Origin: Lactobacillus sp.
GTDB lineage: Bacteria > Bacillota > Bacilli > Lactobacillales > Lactobacillaceae
Direction of reading: 5' to 3'
Assembly: GCA_022484695.1 (NCBI GenBank)
Contig: JAKVKU010000021.1
Span: 1-34,135 of the forward strand
DNA length: 34,135 nt
Below the pieces are notes generated by a model, which worked only from the letters and a program-made list of their open reading frames with translations, ran no database searches and was not told the origin of the DNA. This document shows positions 25,954 through 34,135 of the stretch, one piece after another; position 1 is the stretch's first letter; each line of letters begins with the position of its first letter. The position numbers and the translations under genes were made by a program.

Positions 25954-28032
25954 ATGGCTAAGGGAAAGAATTTGGTCATTGTGGAATCGCCCTCCAAAGC
26001 TAAAACAATTGAGAAATATTTGGGCCGCAACTATAAAGTTGTTGCCAGTTTGGGGCATATCCGCGATTTGCCTAAGAGTCAAATGGGTGTGGATATTGAA
26101 AATAACTATCAACCAAAATATATTTCTATCCGGGGTAAAGGCGATGTTATCAAGGGTCTGAAAAAAGAAGCTAAAAAGGCGGATCATGTCTATCTAGCAG
26201 CCGATCCGGATCGCGAAGGCGAAGCCATCGCATGGCACTTGTCCCATATTTTAGATTTAAATCCTGAAGATCACAATCGGGTGGTTTTCAATGAAATTAC
26301 CAAAGACACGGTTAAAAATGCTTTCAAAGAACCCCGCAGCATTGATATGAATCTCGTGGATGCCCAACAAGCTCGGCGTATTTTAGATCGGTTAGTGGGT
26401 TATTCAATCAGTCCCATTCTTTGGAAAAAAGTTAAAAAGGGGCTTAGTGCCGGTCGGGTCCAATCGATTGCTTTAAAGTTGATTTTGGACCGGGAGCGCG
26501 CTATCAAGGCCTTTGTACCTGAAGAATATTGGACGATCGAGACAGAATTTAAGAAAAGTACGAAGAAGTTTAAGGCCAATTTTTACGGCGTCAACAATAA
26601 AAAACAGGCGCTGCCTAATAACGAAGCGGTCCAAGGCATTTTAAAACAAATCGATCGCCAAGCCGACTTCGATATCACGAAAGTGACCCGGCGGGAGCGC
26701 AAACGCTTCCCGGCCGCACCTTTTACCACCAGTTCGTTACAACAAGAAGCCAATCGACGCTTAAACTTCCGGACTAGAAAGACCATGATGATTGCCCAAC
26801 AATTATATGAAGGAATTAATTTGGGGGGCAAAGAGGGTACCGTGGGGTTGATCACCTATATGCGGACCGACTCCACGCGGATTTCATCTGGGGCCAAGCA
26901 TGAAGCCTCGCAATTTATCCATGATCAGTATGGTGAGGCTTATGCGGCGGTTAAAATTCGGAAGACTAAAAATCCGGAAGGGGCCCAAGATGCCCATGAA
27001 GCGATTCGGCCAAGTTCTGTGTTACGGACACCAGATAGTCTCAAAGAAATTTTGACCAAGGACCAATTAAAGTTATACAGTTTGATTTGGTCCCGCTTTG
27101 TGGCCAGCGAAATGACCCCGGCCGTGATGGACACCATGTCAGTGACCGTGATGCAAAATCAACTGACCTTTAGAGCCACCGGGTCTAAGACCAAGTTTGC
27201 TGGTTTTACCAAAATCTATGTCCAAAGTGGCGATGAATCCAAAGATTCAGAACTGCCAGACTTGAATGAAGGCGACACGGTAAAACTCAGCAAAACTGAC
27301 CCAGCTCAACATTTTACTCAACCACCGGCACGCTACACTGAAGCCAGCCTGGTCAAAGCCTTAGAAGAAAATGGCGTGGGCCGGCCGTCAACATACGCCC
27401 CCACCATCGATACCATTCAGCGACGCTATTATGTGCGTTTAAATGGGAAAAGTTTTGAGCCCACGGAATTAGGGGAAATTGTCGATGAATTGATTGAAGA
27501 TTTCTTCCCGGATATCGTGAACGTGGATTTCACGGCGAAATTAGAAGATGAGTTAGATGAAATTGAAGAAGGCGACCAAAAATGGGTCCAAGTGGTGGAT
27601 CAATACTACCAGCCTTTTTCAAAGGAAGTCGCCCAAGCCGAAGATAAAATCGAAAAGATTCAGATCAAAGATGAACCGGCTGGCTTTGATTGTGATATCT
27701 GCGGGGCCCCAATGGTGATCAAGATGGGCCGCTACGGTAAATTTTATGCCTGCAGCCGCTTCCCAGATTGTCGCAATACCAAGGCCATCACCAAAGAAAT
27801 CGGTGTAATTTGTCCGAAGTGTCATGAAGGCCAAGTCCTGGAGCGTAAATCTAAGAAGAATCGTATTTTTTATGGCTGTTCCCGCTATCCTGACTGTGAT
27901 TTTGTCTCTTGGGACAAACCCGTGGGTCGGGATTGTCCGAAATGTGGGCATTTCTTAGTGGATAAGAAGGTTAAAGGCGGTCATCAAGTCCTTTGTCCTA
28001 ATGGGGATTATGAAGAACAATTACAAAAATAA
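25954..28032 (+). CDS. topA: DNA topoisomerase I
   Basis: TopA is a type IA enzyme that relaxes negative supercoils by cutting one strand. The 692-aa protein from ATG 25954 (GAGGAG 25941-25946) begins with the toprim domain ([17 protein letters not shown] and [13 protein letters not shown], holding the metal-binding acids). The active tyrosine lies in [11 protein letters not shown]. The C-terminus has zinc ribbons: CDIC...CSRFPDC and CPKC...CSRYPDC are complete; the third (C661, C664, C681) lacks a fourth cysteine. The frame is open to 25882, but that upstream part is the promoter and leader. It is a separate transcript, ended by a clear terminator. Confidence 0.98.
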   Translation: MAKGKNLVIVESPSKAKTIEKYLGRNYKVVASLGHIRDLPKSQMGVDIENNYQPKYISIRGKGDVIKGLKKEAKKADHVYLAADPDREGEAIAWHLSHILDLNPEDHNRVVFNEITKDTVKNAFKEPRSIDMNLVDAQQARRILDRLVGYSISPILWKKVKKGLSAGRVQSIALKLILDRERAIKAFVPEEYWTIETEFKKSTKKFKANFYGVNNKKQALPNNEAVQGILKQIDRQADFDITKVTRRERKRFPAAPFTTSSLQQEANRRLNFRTRKTMMIAQQLYEGINLGGKEGTVGLITYMRTDSTRISSGAKHEASQFIHDQYGEAYAAVKIRKTKNPEGAQDAHEAIRPSSVLRTPDSLKEILTKDQLKLYSLIWSRFVASEMTPAVMDTMSVTVMQNQLTFRATGSKTKFAGFTKIYVQSGDESKDSELPDLNEGDTVKLSKTDPAQHFTQPPARYTEASLVKALEENGVGRPSTYAPTIDTIQRRYYVRLNGKSFEPTELGEIVDELIEDFFPDIVNVDFTAKLEDELDEIEEGDQKWVQVVDQYYQPFSKEVAQAEDKIEKIQIKDEPAGFDCDICGAPMVIKMGRYGKFYACSRFPDCRNTKAITKEIGVICPKCHEGQVLERKSKKNRIFYGCSRYPDCDFVSWDKPVGRDCPKCGHFLVDKKVKGGHQVLCPNGDYEEQLQK

Positions 28033-28048
28033 CCGTAACAATTAAGAT

Positions 28049-28084
28049 ACAGTTCGAAGTTACAGCTTTGAATTGTGTTTTTTT
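28049..28084 (+). terminator. Intrinsic terminator after topA
   Basis: ACAGTTCGAAG (28049-28059) pairs with CTTTGAATTGT (28066-28076), with some G-T pairs, followed by GTTTTTTT. Confidence 0.88.
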
Positions 28085-28140
28085 ATGACCAGCTCTCTCA
28101 AAATAACGCATTTGAAAAATTAAACCAAAAATCAAAAACA

Positions 28141-28149
28141 TGATATAAT
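28141..28149 (+). promoter_or_regulatory. Extended -10 promoter of trmFO
   Basis: TGaTATAAT (28141-28149) is a perfect extended -10. A good -35 at the right distance is missing (TTGAAA at 28112-28117 is too far), which is usual for extended -10 promoters. The leader to ATG 28188 is about 33 bases. Confidence 0.6.
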
Positions 28150-28187
28150 AACAAAATATTGAAAATAATAAAGAATGAGGTATTCGT

Positions 28188-29519
28188 ATGACAGCAAAAC
28201 CTTTTGTAAACGTCATTGGTGCTGGCCTGGCAGGCAGTGAAGCTGCTTGGCAAATCGCGAGCCATGGCGTAGATGTGAAGCTTTATGAAATGCGACCCAC
28301 CAAAATGACGCCGGCCCACCACACGGCGCAATTCGCCGAGTTAGTTTGTACCAATTCTTTGCGGGCCAATCAAATCACCAATGGGGCCGGCTTGTTAAAA
28401 GAAGAGATGCGCCATTTGAATTCTGTGGTCATGGCTGCGGCTGACCACAATGCTGTACCTGCTGGTGGGGCCTTGGCTGTTGATCGGGACCCGTTTTCTG
28501 CAGAGATCACTGCCAAAATCAAGGCCTTACCAAATGTAACAGTCATTAATGAAGAATTATCTGATTTCCCCGAGGGCATTACAGTTGTGGCCACTGGCCC
28601 CTTAACCGGCAGTGGCTTGGCCGAACGGATCAAAACCTTAAATGGTTCTGATGGTTTATATTTCTATGATGCGGCCGCTCCAATTTTGGATGGCAGTACG
28701 ATCGATCGCAATAAAGTCTATTTAAAATCCCGTTATGACAAGGGCGAAGCTGCTTATTTAAACTGTCCCATGGATAAGGCTGAATTTGAAGCGTTCTACG
28801 ATGCTTTGATTCATGCGGAAGTTGCCCCAGGACATGAATTTGAAAAAGAGAAATTTTTTGAAGGCTGTATGCCTATTGAAGTGATGGCTAAGCGTGGCAT
28901 CAAGACCATGTTATTCGGACCTTTGAAACCCGTTGGCTTAGAAGACCCTAAAACCGGGAAACGGCCTTACGCCGTCATTCAATTACGGCAAGATAATGCG
29001 GCTGCTAGCCTTTATAATATCGTTGGTTTTCAGACCCATTTAAAATGGGGCGAGCAAAAGCGGGTATTTCAAATGATCCCTGGTCTGGAAAATGTGCAAA
29101 TTGTCCGCTATGGCGTGATGCATCGTAATACCTTTATGAAATCACCGGAAGTTTTAGAGCAGACTTATCGTTCTAAGAAAAACCAACAACTATTTTTTGC
29201 TGGTCAAATGACGGGGGTCGAAGGGTATGTGGAATCCACCGCCAGTGGCTTAATCGCTGGCCTGAATGCTGCCAGACTCGCTTTGGGACAAGAGCTATTA
29301 ACTGTGCCTGAAACCACGATGATGGGGGCAATGGCTTATTATATTACCCACACCAGTGGCAAACATTTCCAACCAATCAACGCCAATTTTGGGATCCTAC
29401 AAGCTTTACCACAAAAGATCCGCGATAAAAAAGAACGTAATCAGGCCTTAGCTGAACGGGCTTTAAGCAATATGGACCAATTTATTCAGGACCAATTGAA
29501 TCAATCAATATCAGTCTGA
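28188..29519 (+). CDS. trmFO: Methylenetetrahydrofolate-tRNA (uracil-5-)-methyltransferase TrmFO
   Basis: TrmFO uses FAD and methylene-tetrahydrofolate to make ribothymidine at position 54 of tRNAs. The 443-aa protein has the FAD-binding [11 protein letters not shown] at residues 11-21, [18 protein letters not shown] with the conserved Cys, and [12 protein letters not shown] near the end. GAGG precedes ATG 28188. Its gene lies after topA and before xerC-hslVU, as in B. subtilis (gid-codV-clpQY). A terminator between trmFO and xerC may lower downstream expression. Its folate use is matched by thyA and dfrA in this window, though in a separate unit. Confidence 0.97.
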   Translation: MTAKPFVNVIGAGLAGSEAAWQIASHGVDVKLYEMRPTKMTPAHHTAQFAELVCTNSLRANQITNGAGLLKEEMRHLNSVVMAAADHNAVPAGGALAVDRDPFSAEITAKIKALPNVTVINEELSDFPEGITVVATGPLTGSGLAERIKTLNGSDGLYFYDAAAPILDGSTIDRNKVYLKSRYDKGEAAYLNCPMDKAEFEAFYDALIHAEVAPGHEFEKEKFFEGCMPIEVMAKRGIKTMLFGPLKPVGLEDPKTGKRPYAVIQLRQDNAAASLYNIVGFQTHLKWGEQKRVFQMIPGLENVQIVRYGVMHRNTFMKSPEVLEQTYRSKKNQQLFFAGQMTGVEGYVESTASGLIAGLNAARLALGQELLTVPETTMMGAMAYYITHTSGKHFQPINANFGILQALPQKIRDKKERNQALAERALSNMDQFIQDQLNQSISV

Positions 29520-29531
29520 AGTCCTTTTCAA

Positions 29532-29582
29532 CCTCTCGTTGCTTGTGTTAAGCTTATTAAAGCAAGTACGGGAGGCTTTTTT
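29532..29582 (+). terminator. Terminator-like hairpin with the xerC Shine-Dalgarno in its 3' arm
   Basis: CCTCTCGT (29532-29539) and the inner CTTG (29542-29545) pair with ACGGGAGG (29568-29575) and CAAG (29563-29566), and CTTTTTT follows up to the xerC ATG at 29583. GGAGG (29571-29575), in the 3' arm, is also the correctly spaced ribosome binding site of xerC. It could terminate the trmFO transcript, block xerC translation, or both. Confidence 0.7.
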
Positions 29583-30491
29583 ATGTTTGAAGTAAAATGG
29601 GTCAAGCAATTCCTTGATTATCTCCGCTATGAACGCCAATATTCAGCAAATACGGTGCTGGCTTATCAGCGAGATATTCAAAACTTCGAAAAAATCGTAA
29701 CGGCCAATGACCAAGCTAAATCTTTTGATAAAATTGATGGCCTAGATGTTTCCGGCTTTTTAAACACCCTGGATCAAGCCGATTTGGCTGCCAGTACGGT
29801 GGCCCGAAAAGTCTCTACTTTGCGTACTTTTTATCATTTTTTGAATCAACAACAACTCTCCGACAACACGCCCTTTATCGGCGTTGCCACGAAGAAACAA
29901 CCGAAACGCTTGCCGCAGTTCTTTTACGGTAAGGAAATGCTGGCTTTACTGAAAGCTTGCGACGGGGACACTTTTGCAGACAGGCGGGATAAGGCGATCA
30001 TTGAATTACTTTATGCCACCGGTATGCGGGCTTTTGAACTGGTGAATTTAACTTTGCCACAACTTGATTGGGATAAGCAGATCGTTTTAATTCATGGTAA
30101 GGGCAATAAAGATCGTTATGTGCCCTTTGGTCGCTATGCCAAGGCGGCCCTTGAAGTTTATTTACAACAAAGCCGCCAACCGCTGTTGACAAAGTTGCAT
30201 TTAGCGCATAATGTCATTTTTGTGAATCAGCGGGGCCAGGGTTTGACCACCAGGGGATTGGCTTATATTTTATCCCAGCGGATCAAAAAAACCGCTTTAA
30301 CCGGTGATATTCATCCCCATATGATCCGCCATACCTTTGCGACTCAGATGTTAGAAAACGGGGCGGATCTGCGGACTGTCCAAGAATTACTGGGACATGC
30401 CAGCTTGTCGTCAACGCAAATCTACACCCACGTCACGATGACCCATTTACAAAAGGATTATCGCAAGTATTTCCCCAGAGCCAGTGATTAA
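29583..30491 (+). CDS. xerC: Tyrosine recombinase XerC
   Basis: XerC acts with XerD at dif to resolve chromosome dimers. The 302-aa protein has the N-terminal SAM-like DNA-binding domain (residues 1-95, LRYERQYSANTVLAYQRDI) and the catalytic domain with R149 (ATGMRAFE), K173 (HGKGNKDRYVP), H246 and R249 (HPHMIRHTFATQML), H272 (LLGHASL) and the nucleophile Y281 (TQIYTHV). All are present. The order trmFO-xerC-hslV-hslU matches B. subtilis gid-codV-clpQ-clpY, which supports XerC rather than a phage integrase. GGAGG 29571-29575 precedes ATG 29583 and lies inside a hairpin. Confidence 0.96.
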   Translation: MFEVKWVKQFLDYLRYERQYSANTVLAYQRDIQNFEKIVTANDQAKSFDKIDGLDVSGFLNTLDQADLAASTVARKVSTLRTFYHFLNQQQLSDNTPFIGVATKKQPKRLPQFFYGKEMLALLKACDGDTFADRRDKAIIELLYATGMRAFELVNLTLPQLDWDKQIVLIHGKGNKDRYVPFGRYAKAALEVYLQQSRQPLLTKLHLAHNVIFVNQRGQGLTTRGLAYILSQRIKKTALTGDIHPHMIRHTFATQMLENGADLRTVQELLGHASLSSTQIYTHVTMTHLQKDYRKYFPRASD

Positions 30492-30544
30492 TAAAATTCA
30501 AACAATAATGACTAAGTGATTTGCTTAGATTTGGAGGCTTTTTA

Positions 30545-31078
30545 ATGACAACAATCGTTGCAGTCAAACATAATAATGAAACAGCCATTGCCGGTGACGG
30601 CCAAGTTACCATGGCTGAAAAATATATCATGAAGGGTACCGCTCAAAAAGTAAGACGGATCTATAATGGAAATGTGATCATCGGTTTCGCCGGTGGGGTA
30701 GCCGATGCCTTCACCCTATCCGATTGGCTTGAAAAAAAATTAGAGTCTTATTCCGGTAATTTAAAACGCGCAGCGGTCGAATTAGCCCAAGACTGGCGCA
30801 AAGATCCCACGTTACAAAAGCTAGAGGCCCTCTTGATCGCCATGGACAAGGATAACTTGTTAGTGATTTCTGGCAATGGGGAAGTCATTGATCCTGATGA
30901 CAATGTGGTGGCAATTGGTTCCGGGGGCAACTTCGCCCAAGCGGCTGCCATTGCCATGACCCATCATGCCAAGGATATGACTGCCAAAGAAATCGCTATT
31001 GATGCCATCAATATTGCAGCAGATATTGATATTTTCACCAACCACAATGTAATTGCCGATGATTTTAAGGAGAAGTGA
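30545..31078 (+). CDS. hslV: ATP-dependent protease subunit HslV (ClpQ)
   Basis: HslV is the proteasome-like peptidase that forms a double hexamer capped by HslU. The 177-aa protein starts MTTIVAVK; after Met removal an N-terminal threonine becomes the nucleophile, as in E. coli, unlike the serine of B. subtilis ClpQ. Features GDGQVTMAEKYIMKGTAQKV, GFAGGVADAFTL and AIGSGGNFAQAAA are typical. The frame is open to 30521, but GGAGG 30533-30537 serves ATG 30545. It ends four bases into the hslU frame (if hslU uses GTG 31075). Confidence 0.96.
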   Translation: MTTIVAVKHNNETAIAGDGQVTMAEKYIMKGTAQKVRRIYNGNVIIGFAGGVADAFTLSDWLEKKLESYSGNLKRAAVELAQDWRKDPTLQKLEALLIAMDKDNLLVISGNGEVIDPDDNVVAIGSGGNFAQAAAIAMTHHAKDMTAKEIAIDAINIAADIDIFTNHNVIADDFKEK

Positions 31079-31083
31079 GCGAC

Positions 31084-32490
31084 TTGGAACAAATGAATAG
31101 AACACCAAAAGAAATCGTTAAAGAATTAGATCATTATATTGTCGGGCAACAAGAAGCTAAAAAGGCCGTGGCAATTGCTTTGTATAACCGTTATCGGCGT
31201 ACGCAATTGTCCCCACAAATGCAACAAGATATCACCCCTAAGAATCTGTTAATGATTGGCCCAACTGGGGTTGGTAAAACAGAAATTGCTAGACGATTGG
31301 CAAATATCGTCTCAGCACCATTCATTAAAGTAGAAGCTACCAAATTTACCGAGGTGGGTTACGTGGGTCGGGACGTGGAATCTATGGTCCGGGACTTGGC
31401 CGATATTTCGGTACGCATGGAAGAAAAAGAACAATTTAAACATGTGCGGGCTACTGCTGCCGCCGCTGCGGACAAACGCCTGGTCAAACTATTAGTGCCA
31501 GGTATCAAAAAAGAACAACGGCAAAACGGCCTGCAGGAAATGATGAACATGTTTAGCAATATGCAAAATGGCGATACGCCACAGAATCAAGAACCTGAAG
31601 AAGAAGTCAACGACACGATCCGGGATCAGCGTTTAAGCGTTAAGGAACAGTTGGACAAGGGCCTGTTAGAAGACAAAGAAGTTACCATCGCCATGGATGA
31701 GCCTAAAAAAGTTGGCCCAATGAATGACATGATGGGCCAAATGGGGATTGACATGAGTGATATGCTTGGGTCAATGATGCCTAAAAAACAAATTCAACGG
31801 ACACTGCCCGTTAAAGAAGCCCGGGAAGTCTTGATTCAACAAGAATCTGATAAATTAGTTAATCATGATGATATTTATCAAGATGCTATTGTTCGCGCTG
31901 AGACTTCTGGCATCATCTTTATTGATGAATTTGATAAAATCACCGCTGGCCAAAAGCAAAACTCTGGTGAAGTTTCCCGTGAAGGGGTGCAACGCGATAT
32001 CTTGCCAATTGTGGAGGGCTCACAGATCAATACCAAATATGGCATGATCAATACCGACCATATTTTATTTATTGCTTCTGGTGCTTTTGCAGCCTCCAAA
32101 CCTAGCGATTTGATTGCCGAATTACAAGGTCGTTTTCCAATTCGCGTTGAATTAAATGATTTGACTGAAGAAGACTTTGTCCGTATCTTAACTGAACCGG
32201 ATAATGCTTTATTGAAACAATACATGGCTTTAATCGGCGTGGATGGGGTCAAGTTGACCTTTACCAAAGAAGCGATTCAAGTCATTGCCAAAACGGCCTA
32301 TGACGTGAACCATGGCACTGAAAACATCGGTGCTAGACGGCTTGCCACGATTCTTGAAAAGCTCCTAGAAGAAGTATTGTATGAAGGCCCTGATATGCAG
32401 ATGGGCGATATTACAATTACGGAGAAATATGTTAATGATCGCATTGGCAATATTGTTAAGGACAAGGATATGACCCGCTACATTTTATAA
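31084..32490 (+). CDS. hslU: ATP-dependent unfoldase HslU (ClpY)
   Basis: HslU is the AAA+ unfoldase that feeds substrates to HslV. The protein has PTGVGKTEIARRLA (Walker A), EATKFTEVGYVGRDVE (pore loop and sensor region), an inserted I domain rich in Met/Gln (EMMNMFSNMQNGD, MGQMGIDMSDMLGSMMP), IIFIDEFDKI (Walker B) and the C-terminal NDRIGNIVKDKDMTRYIL, whose last residues activate HslV. The start is unclear: GTG 31075 overlaps the hslV stop but has AAGGAG (31067-31072) only two bases away; TTG 31084 has an 11-base spacing; ATG 31093 is further. I chose TTG 31084 (468 aa). Confidence 0.94.
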   Translation: MEQMNRTPKEIVKELDHYIVGQQEAKKAVAIALYNRYRRTQLSPQMQQDITPKNLLMIGPTGVGKTEIARRLANIVSAPFIKVEATKFTEVGYVGRDVESMVRDLADISVRMEEKEQFKHVRATAAAAADKRLVKLLVPGIKKEQRQNGLQEMMNMFSNMQNGDTPQNQEPEEEVNDTIRDQRLSVKEQLDKGLLEDKEVTIAMDEPKKVGPMNDMMGQMGIDMSDMLGSMMPKKQIQRTLPVKEAREVLIQQESDKLVNHDDIYQDAIVRAETSGIIFIDEFDKITAGQKQNSGEVSREGVQRDILPIVEGSQINTKYGMINTDHILFIASGAFAASKPSDLIAELQGRFPIRVELNDLTEEDFVRILTEPDNALLKQYMALIGVDGVKLTFTKEAIQVIAKTAYDVNHGTENIGARRLATILEKLLEEVLYEGPDMQMGDITITEKYVNDRIGNIVKDKDMTRYIL

Positions 32491-32511
32491 GATATTGGGA
32501 GTGATTTCATA

Positions 32512-33396
32512 ATGGTCGCAATTGAAAATGACTTTATTAAGGCAACGATTGCTGAACACGGTGCTGAATTGCAAAGCCTTTTTGACAAAAATGCACAGAT
32601 TGAACATCTTTGGAACGGCGACCCTAAGATTTGGGGCCGACATGCGCCGGTATTGTTTCCGATAGTTGGTAAACTAAAAGACGATACATACACCTACCAA
32701 GGCAAGACTTACCATATGACCCAGCATGGTTTTGCCCGGGACCGGGATTTTCAAGTTATCTCTAAAAGTGAGACTGAAGTTATCTTACAGTTAACTGATG
32801 ACGCAACTTCTCGGGCTGTTTATCCCTTTGCCTTCAATTTGAAAATTCGTTATAGTTTAGTCAATAATCTAATTAAAGTGCGTTACACGGTGACCAATCC
32901 CAGCGATGATCAGCCTTTGTACTATAGCATTGGTGGTCATCCTGGTTTTAAGGTGCCTTTTGTCCCGGACACGAAATTTGAAGATTATTATTTGAATTTT
33001 TCCCCGAGAAAGTCACGAATTCGGGTCCCGATCAACGCTGACAGTAAGCTGATTGATTTTGACCATCGCACGTTAACGGCGACGGATGCGGACATCATGT
33101 TGTCCCATGATCTGTTTGAAAATGATGCTTGGATTTTAGAATTATTGGGCCAAGGTGATACTTTCCGCATTAAAACGGATAAATCAACCCACTATATTGA
33201 AGTTATGGTCAACGACGGACCTTACATGGGGATTTGGTCCAGTTATCCTAAAACGGGTGATTTCATCTGTTTAGAACCCTGGTGGGGCATCGCCGATGGT
33301 GAAAATTCAAATGGGGATTTCACCAAGAAACAGGCCATTCGAGAATTGGCACCGCAAGATCACTATACATCCCGTTATCGTATTGCCATTTTTTAA
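32512..33396 (+). CDS. Aldose 1-epimerase family protein (LacX-like)
   Basis: The protein is 294 aa and resembles LacX and YeaD-type mutarotase-fold proteins, which interconvert sugar anomers; its substrate is not clear. Seen: AEHGAELQSLFDK, LWNGDPKIWGRHAPVLFPIVG (the usual beginning of this branch), HGFARDRDFQV, a catalytic-type His in YYSIGGHPGFKVPF and an acidic residue in CLEPWWGIADGENS near the end. ATG 32512 has a GGGAGTGAT binding site. It follows hslU by 21 bases, so it may share its transcript. It is not linked to sugar genes here. Confidence 0.88.
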   Translation: MVAIENDFIKATIAEHGAELQSLFDKNAQIEHLWNGDPKIWGRHAPVLFPIVGKLKDDTYTYQGKTYHMTQHGFARDRDFQVISKSETEVILQLTDDATSRAVYPFAFNLKIRYSLVNNLIKVRYTVTNPSDDQPLYYSIGGHPGFKVPFVPDTKFEDYYLNFSPRKSRIRVPINADSKLIDFDHRTLTATDADIMLSHDLFENDAWILELLGQGDTFRIKTDKSTHYIEVMVNDGPYMGIWSSYPKTGDFICLEPWWGIADGENSNGDFTKKQAIRELAPQDHYTSRYRIAIF

Positions 33397-33405
33397 CAGG
33401 ATCAA

Positions 33406-33417
33406 TTGTTTAAACAA
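33406..33417. repeat. Palindrome flanked by direct repeats downstream of the epimerase
   Basis: TTGTTTAAACAA (33406-33417) is a perfect 12-base palindrome. It lies between two copies of TTAACAGG (33393-33400 and 33419-33426), the first overlapping the epimerase stop codon. The GC-poor palindrome could be an operator or chance; nothing in the flanks decides it. Confidence 0.4.
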
Positions 33418-33432
33418 GTTAACAGGCACAAA

Positions 33433-33469
33433 AAAGACCGGCGGCAGATTTGACATTGTCCCGGTCTTT
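33433..33469 (-). terminator. Intrinsic terminator of plsY (possibly bidirectional)
   Basis: AAAGACCGG (33433-33441) pairs with CCGGTCTTT (33461-33469) around a 19-base loop. On the minus strand the stem is followed by a run of six or more T bases, so it best fits the plsY transcript. On the plus strand the run after the stem is broken (TTTGCTTG), a weaker end for the epimerase transcript. Confidence 0.85.
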
Positions 33470-33515
33470 GCTTGTGATTAACTTTAATAGCGCCAGACAG
33501 CTAGCTATTATTTAC

Positions 33516-34127
33516 TCAGTTTTTTTTTAGATGATAAACGAGGCCAAAGGGTACCAAACTTTCGTTACCATTTTTAATACGGCTAATATTGCTGCGGTGC
33601 CGGTAAATCAAAAGACAGGCAATAATTGCCAAAAAAACGGTAAAAATTGGGTCTTTTAAGAATAACGACAACAGTACAATTAAAACAGAACCTAAAATAC
33701 TAGCCAGGGACACCATACTACTTAGCAAAACCAGTACCAAGAAAATCAAGACGGCAACCACGAAAAATTTAGGTTCATAGGCCAATAATATCCCCGCACT
33801 GGCTGCGACAGCTTTGCCACCGGTGAACTTTAAGAAGATAGAGTAACAGTGGCCGATCACCGCAGCGGCACCGGCGACTAACATCAAGTAGGTGTGGCCA
33901 TAACCTAACCAAAGGGGTAGACTAGTCCCGATAACGCCCTTTGAGATATCCATGATCAATACAATAATGCCAGCCGGCTTACCCAACACGCGAAAGGTAT
34001 TGGTGGTACCAATGTTGCCGCTGCCGTAGTTGCGAATGTCCTTATGAAAAAAGATACGGCCGATAATGACCCCAGATGGGAAAGAACCGATTAAATATGA
34101 TAGAATGACTAACAGTGCAATTTCCAT
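33516..34127 (-). CDS. plsY: Glycerol-3-phosphate acyltransferase PlsY
   Basis: PlsY transfers an acyl group from acyl-phosphate to glycerol-3-phosphate, the first step of phospholipid synthesis in most Gram-positive bacteria. The 203-aa integral membrane protein has about five helices and the family motifs SYLIGSFPSGVIIGR, YGSGNIGTTNTFRVLG (the first conserved cytoplasmic loop), HCYSIFLKFTGGKAVAAS and HRSNISRIKNGNE. ATG is the complement of 34125-34127; the sequence before it reads AGGTTAAA, so the Shine-Dalgarno is mostly beyond the right edge. Convergent with the epimerase gene. It is often beside parE/parC in lactobacilli; that side is outside the window. Confidence 0.95.
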   Translation of the reverse strand: MEIALLVILSYLIGSFPSGVIIGRIFFHKDIRNYGSGNIGTTNTFRVLGKPAGIIVLIMDISKGVIGTSLPLWLGYGHTYLMLVAGAAAVIGHCYSIFLKFTGGKAVAASAGILLAYEPKFFVVAVLIFLVLVLLSSMVSLASILGSVLIVLLSLFLKDPIFTVFLAIIACLLIYRHRSNISRIKNGNESLVPFGLVYHLKKN

Positions 34128-34135
34128 TTTAACCT

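Noticed and set aside
30512-30528. Short CTAAG/CTTAG hairpin before hslV
   Set aside because: Only five AT-rich pairs; it ends before the GGAGG site and is too weak to claim regulation.
31878-32267. Minus-strand open frame of 129 codons opposite hslU
   Set aside because: It lies wholly inside hslU, has no ribosome binding site or recognisable motif, and its composition mirrors the antisense of hslU codons.
1-34135. Mobile elements, CRISPR arrays, tRNA or rRNA genes
   Set aside because: No transposase, integrase other than the housekeeping xerC, spaced repeats, CCA-ended cloverleaf or rRNA-like stretch was seen; the genes are contiguous core functions.

Overview
The window is ordinary core chromosome of a low-to-mid GC Gram-positive bacterium, very probably a member of the Lactobacillaceae. 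This rests on strong AGGAGG-type ribosome binding sites, frequent TTG and GTG starts, a thymidylate synthase of the same length (316 aa) and insertion-bearing form as the Lactobacillus casei enzyme, and gene orders shared by lactobacilli and, in part, Bacillus subtilis (fer/ypbB/recS/ypbE, cmk-rpsA-der-hup-TPR-dapB-cca, trmFO-xerC-hslV-hslU). I cannot name a species from sequence alone. No insertion sequence, prophage, CRISPR array, tRNA or rRNA is seen.

Layout. Bases 1-2217 hold the tail of a probable ribT, then scpA, scpB and rluB, tightly packed (condensin loading and 23S rRNA pseudouridylation). Bases 2271-3207 hold an FMN riboswitch and its terminator controlling ribU, the riboflavin ECF transporter specificity subunit. 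A leaderless-looking ferredoxin gene on the minus strand is divergent from ypbB-recQ. A LysM membrane protein (ypbE-like) follows with its own promoter. Bases 6900-10898 carry cmk, rpsA, der and hup. Bases 10948-14240 carry a TPR protein, dapB and cca. A single-gene unit (14310-14768) encodes a protein I do not recognise. Bases 14912-18272 carry an ABC-F ATPase (Uup-like), thyA and dfrA, closed by a bidirectional terminator against a minus-strand hemolysin III-type membrane protein.

Bases 19165-23294 form an envelope-flavoured cluster: a DegV lipid-binding protein, a secreted SGNH hydrolase, a YpmS-like membrane protein, a YozE protein and an S41 C-terminal processing protease. Bases 23304-25844 carry rbgA, rnhB and dprA; topA follows with the clearest promoter in the window. 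Bases 28188-32490 carry trmFO, xerC, hslV and hslU. A LacX-like aldose epimerase and the minus-strand plsY close the window.

Functionally the window is housekeeping: chromosome segregation and topology (scpAB, topA, xerC, hup, recQ, dprA), ribosome assembly and translation (rluB, der, rbgA, rpsA, trmFO, cca), nucleotide supply (cmk, thyA, dfrA), proteolysis (hslVU, ctpA) and envelope lipid or wall work. I found no convincing previously undescribed system. The items most worth a second look are regulatory: two hairpins that overlap Shine-Dalgarno sequences (before dprA and xerC), a 5' leader hairpin before hup, and a reduced zinc site in RecQ.
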